DNA from: a bacterium
GTDB taxonomy: Bacteria; ARS69
Length of the DNA: 7,822 nt
Direction of reading: 5' to 3'
NCBI GenBank assembly: GCA_025774865.1
Contig: JALGZO010000463.1
Coordinates: 1 to 7,822 of the forward strand
Shown here: positions 5,682 to 7,822 of the stretch, in pieces
How the letters are laid out: each line of letters starts with the position of its first letter
Position numbering within the stretch: the first letter of the stretch is position 1
The notes under the pieces: generated by a model
Seen by the model: only the letters and a program-made list of their open reading frames with translations
Databases searched by the model: none
Told to the model about the DNA's origin: nothing
Made by a program: the position numbers and the translations under genes

Positions 5682-6356
5682 TCAGCCTTTTCTCCACCCC
5701 TCTTCCCCGACCAGCGGTACGAATGCGCAATCGACGAGCTGCTGCATCTTCGGCTTTCCGTCCCGCTTGACGATCACGTCGAGCTTCTGAACCTCGCGAT
5801 CTCCCACCGGCACGACGAGGCGTCCGCCCTCGACGAGCTGCTCGAAGAGGGTGACCGGCACGTCCGGCGCGCCCGCCGTCACCAGAATGCGATCGAAAGG
5901 AGCGTGCTCGCGCCAGCCGAGACTCCCGTCACCGGTCTTGAGAATGACGTTCGAGTAGCCGAGGTCGGCGAGCGCCTTCGCGGCCGCCCGCGCCAGCTCC
6001 GGGGAGCGCTCGATCGAGAAGAGTCGGGGCGTGAATTCGGCCAGGACCGCCGTCTGGTAACCAGAGCCGGTGCCGATCTCCAGGATCTTCTCACCGCCGG
6101 AGAGCTCCAACGCCTCCGTCATGATCGCCACCATGAACGGCTGTGAAATCGTCTGACCGGCACCGATCGGCAAGGCGTGGTCGCCGTACGCGCGAGTCCA
6201 GAGCGCGTGGTCCACGAAACGATGCCGGGGCACCTTCGCCATGGCCGCCAGGACCTTGGGATCGTCGATCCCCCGTTCCTCGAGCTGGTGTTGCACCATC
6301 TCGCCGCGCGCCGCCGCCCGCTCGGCCGTTCCATCACCGGAGAGACCGGGGCTCAT
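5682..6356 (-). CDS. pcm: Protein-L-isoaspartate O-methyltransferase
   Basis: Cytoplasmic repair enzyme of 224 aa that methylates L-isoaspartyl residues in damaged proteins using S-adenosylmethionine, letting them revert to aspartate. The family motif LPIGAGQTISQPFMVA (62-77) is followed by SAM-binding motif I, ILEIGTGSGYQTAVLA (91-106). Later motifs are FSIERSPELA (113-122), the acidic TGDGSLGW stretch (141-148), PFDRILVTAGAP (153-164) and LVEGGRLVVPVG (174-185). The C-terminal FVPLVG (212-217) is also conserved. The ATG at 6354-6356 overlaps the surE stop in an ATGA, so the genes are translationally coupled. The frame continues upstream inside surE, but that extension has no family resemblance. 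M20 is a weaker alternative start. The surE-pcm order is the same as in E. coli. The barrel-like gene follows after 29 nt. Confidence 0.97.
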   Translation of the reverse strand: MSPGLSGDGTAERAAARGEMVQHQLEERGIDDPKVLAAMAKVPRHRFVDHALWTRAYGDHALPIGAGQTISQPFMVAIMTEALELSGGEKILEIGTGSGYQTAVLAEFTPRLFSIERSPELARAAAKALADLGYSNVILKTGDGSLGWREHAPFDRILVTAGAPDVPVTLFEQLVEGGRLVVPVGDREVQKLDVIVKRDGKPKMQQLVDCAFVPLVGEEGWRKG

Positions 6357-7105
6357 GAGCGCACCCCGCTCAGATCCACGGTGGCCAGGGTGTCCCGCGC
6401 TTCGTCGTCCGTGAGGGCCAGATGGAGGGGCGTCACGGAAACTCCTCCCGAGTGAACGATGGCGAAATCGGAGTCGTCGCCGCCTTTCCACGCCGGCTCC
6501 GACCCGCCAATCCAGTAGTACTTCTTTCCGCGGGGATCTTCCTTCTCGATGATCTCATCCGTATAGGTCCGATTGCCGAGGCGCGTGATGCGGGTCGGTC
6601 CCCAGGCCGAGGCCGAGCCCGCCGGGAAGTTGACGTTCAGGATGATCGGTCGATTCGCCCAGCGGTCGCACCGGTCGGCGAGCTCCGCGACGATCCGGGC
6701 GGCACCCCCGTAGTCGCCTCCCTCCCGATCGTGGACCGACGCCGCGATGGACGGGATCCCCAGGATGTGCGCCTCGAACGCCGCCGCCACGGTGCCCGAG
6801 TAGGTCACGTCTTCGCCCATGTTCGGCCCGTGGTTGAGTCCGGACACGACGAGGTCGGGCAGGGCACCGAGCACCGCCTTGCAGCCGACGAGGACACAGT
6901 CGGTGGGGGTTCCGTCGACGGCATGGGTGTCGTCGCCCAGCTCACGGATCCGCAATGGTCGATCCAGCGTGATCGAATGACTCGAAGCGGATTGCTCGCG
7001 ATCCGGGGCGACGATCGTGACCTCGTGACTGGCGCGGAGCGCATCCCCGAGAACTCGAATCCCGGGGGCCAGTATGCCGTCGTCGTTCGTGAGCAGGATT
7101 CTCAA
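6353..7105 (-). CDS. surE: 5'/3'-nucleotidase SurE
   Basis: Metal-dependent phosphatase of 250 aa acting on nucleoside 5'- and 3'-monophosphates (and, in characterised members, short polyphosphate); linked in E. coli to stationary-phase survival. It starts with the hallmark RILLTNDDGILAPGI (2-16). The predicted metal ligands are D8, D9, S39 (in REQSASSHS) and N91 (in SGLNHGPNMG). Other conserved pieces are VDGTPTDCV (63-71), TYSGTVAAAFEA (101-112), ILNVNFP (155-161) and SVTPLHLALTDD (223-234). The start codon is TTG (7103-7105): homology fixes it, because the family begins exactly at this MRILLTNDDG-type sequence and no ATG or GTG is near. The upstream GGGG is a poor ribosome site. The gene is 39 nt downstream of tRNA-Pro(GGG) and overlaps pcm by 4 nt. 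Confidence 0.97.
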   Translation of the reverse strand: MRILLTNDDGILAPGIRVLGDALRASHEVTIVAPDREQSASSHSITLDRPLRIRELGDDTHAVDGTPTDCVLVGCKAVLGALPDLVVSGLNHGPNMGEDVTYSGTVAAAFEAHILGIPSIAASVHDREGGDYGGAARIVAELADRCDRWANRPIILNVNFPAGSASAWGPTRITRLGNRTYTDEIIEKEDPRGKKYYWIGGSEPAWKGGDDSDFAIVHSGGVSVTPLHLALTDDEARDTLATVDLSGVRS

Positions 7106-7144
7106 CGTGGAGCCCCGGGAGTGGGCCCGTCAAAAGCGGGAAGT

Positions 7145-7222
7145 TGGTCGGGGCGACTGGATTTGAACCAGCGACCTCGTGCACCCCAAGCACGCACGCT
7201 AACCTGGCTGCGCCACGCCCCG
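7145..7222 (-). tRNA. tRNA-Pro, anticodon GGG, CCA encoded
   Basis: The minus strand gives a complete cloverleaf. The acceptor is CGGGGCG with CGCCCCG. The D arm is GCGC/GCGT. The anticodon arm is CGTGC-TTGGGGT-GCACG, with GGG at 34-36. The variable loop is AGGTC. The T arm is GCTGG-TTCAAAT-CCAGT. A73 is followed by encoded CCA (7145-7147). C1-G72 and A73 again match bacterial tRNA-Pro. It should read CCC and CCU codons. From memory, a proline tRNA next to an ihfA-merR gene pair occurs in pseudomonads, which fits the merR-type neighbour here. Confidence 0.97.
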
Positions 7223-7240
7223 ACCTTGCGAGCGCGAGAG

Positions 7241-7269
7241 AATCTATCGGCCTCGAAGCGCGTCATCAA
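7241..7269 (-). promoter_or_regulatory. Candidate sigma70-type promoter for tRNA-Pro(GGG)-surE cluster
   Basis: On the minus strand TTGATG (7264-7269, 4 of 6) and TAGATT (7241-7246, 4 of 6) are separated by 17 bp, about 18 bp upstream of the mature tRNA 5' end. It lies after a hairpin that follows merR, so the tRNA and the genes behind it probably form their own transcription unit. Confidence 0.6.
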
Positions 7270-7286
7270 GCGGAAAGAGGAGCGTG

Positions 7287-7319
7287 GGTCGAGGCGGGTC
7301 GCCGCGCGGCCTCTCGACC
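7287..7319 (-). terminator. Hairpin downstream of merR, possible terminator
   Basis: GGTCGAGGC (7287-7295) pairs with GCC-TC-TCGACC (7309-7319) as a 9-bp GC-rich stem with a 2-nt bulge. It begins 15 nt past the merR stop and ends before the tRNA promoter. The downstream strand is only mildly T-rich (CTCTTT), so termination strength is uncertain. Confidence 0.4.
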
Positions 7320-7334
7320 GTCCGGCCCCGGCTT

Positions 7335-7781
7335 TCAGGAGGAGAGCTCCCCGAGAATACTCTCCAGCTCCTGGCGGAGCTCCTTGATCGGAAACGAGGG
7401 GGCTGACTTGGGCGCCGCCGTCACGGGTTCTTTCGGAGCGGGCGCGGCGCGGGTCGTGGCCGCGGGCGCCGGCGCAGCGCCGGTGAACGGGATCTCGATC
7501 TGCGGGAGGTCCCCGCCCCGCCGATCCTGGAGCTTCTTACGCGCCCCCTTGATCGTGAACCCGTCATCGTAGAGGAGCTTCCGGATCAAGAGGACGAGCT
7601 TGACGTCCTTTTCGCGATACGTGCGGTTGCCCGCGCGGTTCTTCTTCGGGCGGAGGGAAGAGAACTCGGTTTCCCAATAACGCAGAACGTGCGGTTTCAC
7701 CTCGGCCATCCCGGCGACCTCGGTGATCGAGTAGTAGATCTTCCGCGGCTGCTCCACCACGCTCTCCCGGCTCGCCCGCAT
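7335..7781 (-). CDS. MerR family transcriptional regulator
   Basis: DNA-binding protein of 148 aa. Residues 15-80 form a MerR-type winged helix-turn-helix. It starts with [15 protein letters not shown] (14-28), then the recognition helix and [10 protein letters not shown] (31-40), the wing [12 protein letters not shown] (44-55) and the second helical pair [19 protein letters not shown] (58-76). A low-complexity Ala/Pro-rich linker (about 101-130) leads to a short amphipathic C-terminal helix (132-146). There are no metal-binding cysteines and no effector domain, so it belongs to the small group resembling the MerR protein found after ihfA in many Gram-negative genomes. The ATG at 7779-7781 has only a weak GGAAG 9 nt upstream; two GTG codons at residues 8-9 are alternative starts closer to the conserved domain. 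The target is unknown. Confidence 0.92.
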   Translation of the reverse strand: MRASRESVVEQPRKIYYSITEVAGMAEVKPHVLRYWETEFSSLRPKKNRAGNRTYREKDVKLVLLIRKLLYDDGFTIKGARKKLQDRRGGDLPQIEIPFTGAAPAPAATTRAAPAPKEPVTAAPKSAPSFPIKELRQELESILGELSS

Positions 7782-7782
7782 T

Positions 7783-7822
7783 CTAGCTGACTTCCGCCTT
7801 CGCGTCTCGCCCCATCAGGTCA
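7783..7822 (-). CDS. Possible last codons of an upstream gene (too short to identify)
   Basis: On the minus strand 12 sense codons read [12 protein letters not shown] and end in TAG (7783-7785), 1 nt before the merR ATG. Such close spacing would suit an operon. In related arrangements this position is often held by ihfA or the end of pheT, but nothing in these 12 residues shows it. An open stretch this short can occur by chance. Confidence 0.3.
   Translation of the reverse strand, partial: DLMGRDAKAEVS

Noticed and set aside
5653-5730. Longer N-terminus for the barrel-like protein
   Set aside because: It would overlap pcm, put a basic 26-residue stretch before the signal peptide and ignore the AAGGGAG ribosome site.
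2469-7222. The two tRNA-Pro genes as attachment-site ends of an integrated element
   Set aside because: The interval holds housekeeping genes (surE, pcm, popT) and no integrase. The shared sequence is what two proline tRNAs normally share, and both genes are complete.
6422-7387. 321-codon plus-strand frame over surE and tRNA-Pro
   Set aside because: It crosses a tRNA gene and lies antisense to surE.

Overview
This is a 7.8 kb window of compact, GC-rich bacterial chromosome. It looks like core genome rather than a mobile island: I see no transposase, integrase, CRISPR array or phage gene. The host is probably Gram-negative. One predicted product is an exported protein with an aromatic C-terminus typical of outer-membrane beta-barrels, and the surE-pcm pair is typical of such genomes. 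A Gemmatimonadota-like or deltaproteobacterial-like lineage would fit, but the window alone does not settle this.

Layout, left to right. (1) 1-448, minus: kptA, an RNA 2'-phosphotransferase whose C-terminus lies beyond the left edge. It is divergent from (2) 618-1853, plus: an M24 (Xaa-Pro type) metallopeptidase. (3) The M24 gene converges on apt (1880-2410, minus), with a GC-rich hairpin between them. (4) tRNA-Pro(CGG) at 2469-2546, minus, sits just upstream of apt behind a good sigma70-type promoter. (5) 2606-3685, plus: a DUF368/PopT-type polyprenyl-phosphate transporter. (6) 3682-7105, minus: a tight cluster in transcription order surE, pcm, a secreted beta-barrel-like protein of unknown function, and a pentameric ligand-gated ion channel (pLGIC, Cys-loop receptor superfamily). 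(7) tRNA-Pro(GGG) at 7145-7222 lies 39 nt upstream of surE with its own promoter. (8) merR-type regulator at 7335-7781, minus, preceded at the right edge by what looks like the last codons of another gene.

How the genes relate. SurE (nucleotidase) and Pcm (isoaspartyl repair methyltransferase) are a classic stress/housekeeping pair, here joined by an ATGA stop/start overlap. Immediately downstream, 29 and 12 nt apart, are the barrel-like protein and the pLGIC. The channel is predicted to sit in the inner membrane with its sensing domain in the periplasm, and the barrel-like protein in the outer membrane, so the two could form a cross-envelope unit. This pair is the most interesting part of the window. 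The two proline tRNA genes each head a transcription unit continuing into protein genes (apt; surE-pcm-barrel-pLGIC) with no clear terminator in between.

All protein functions are assigned by reading motifs by eye; no database search was run. Comparisons with named family members use remembered sequences.
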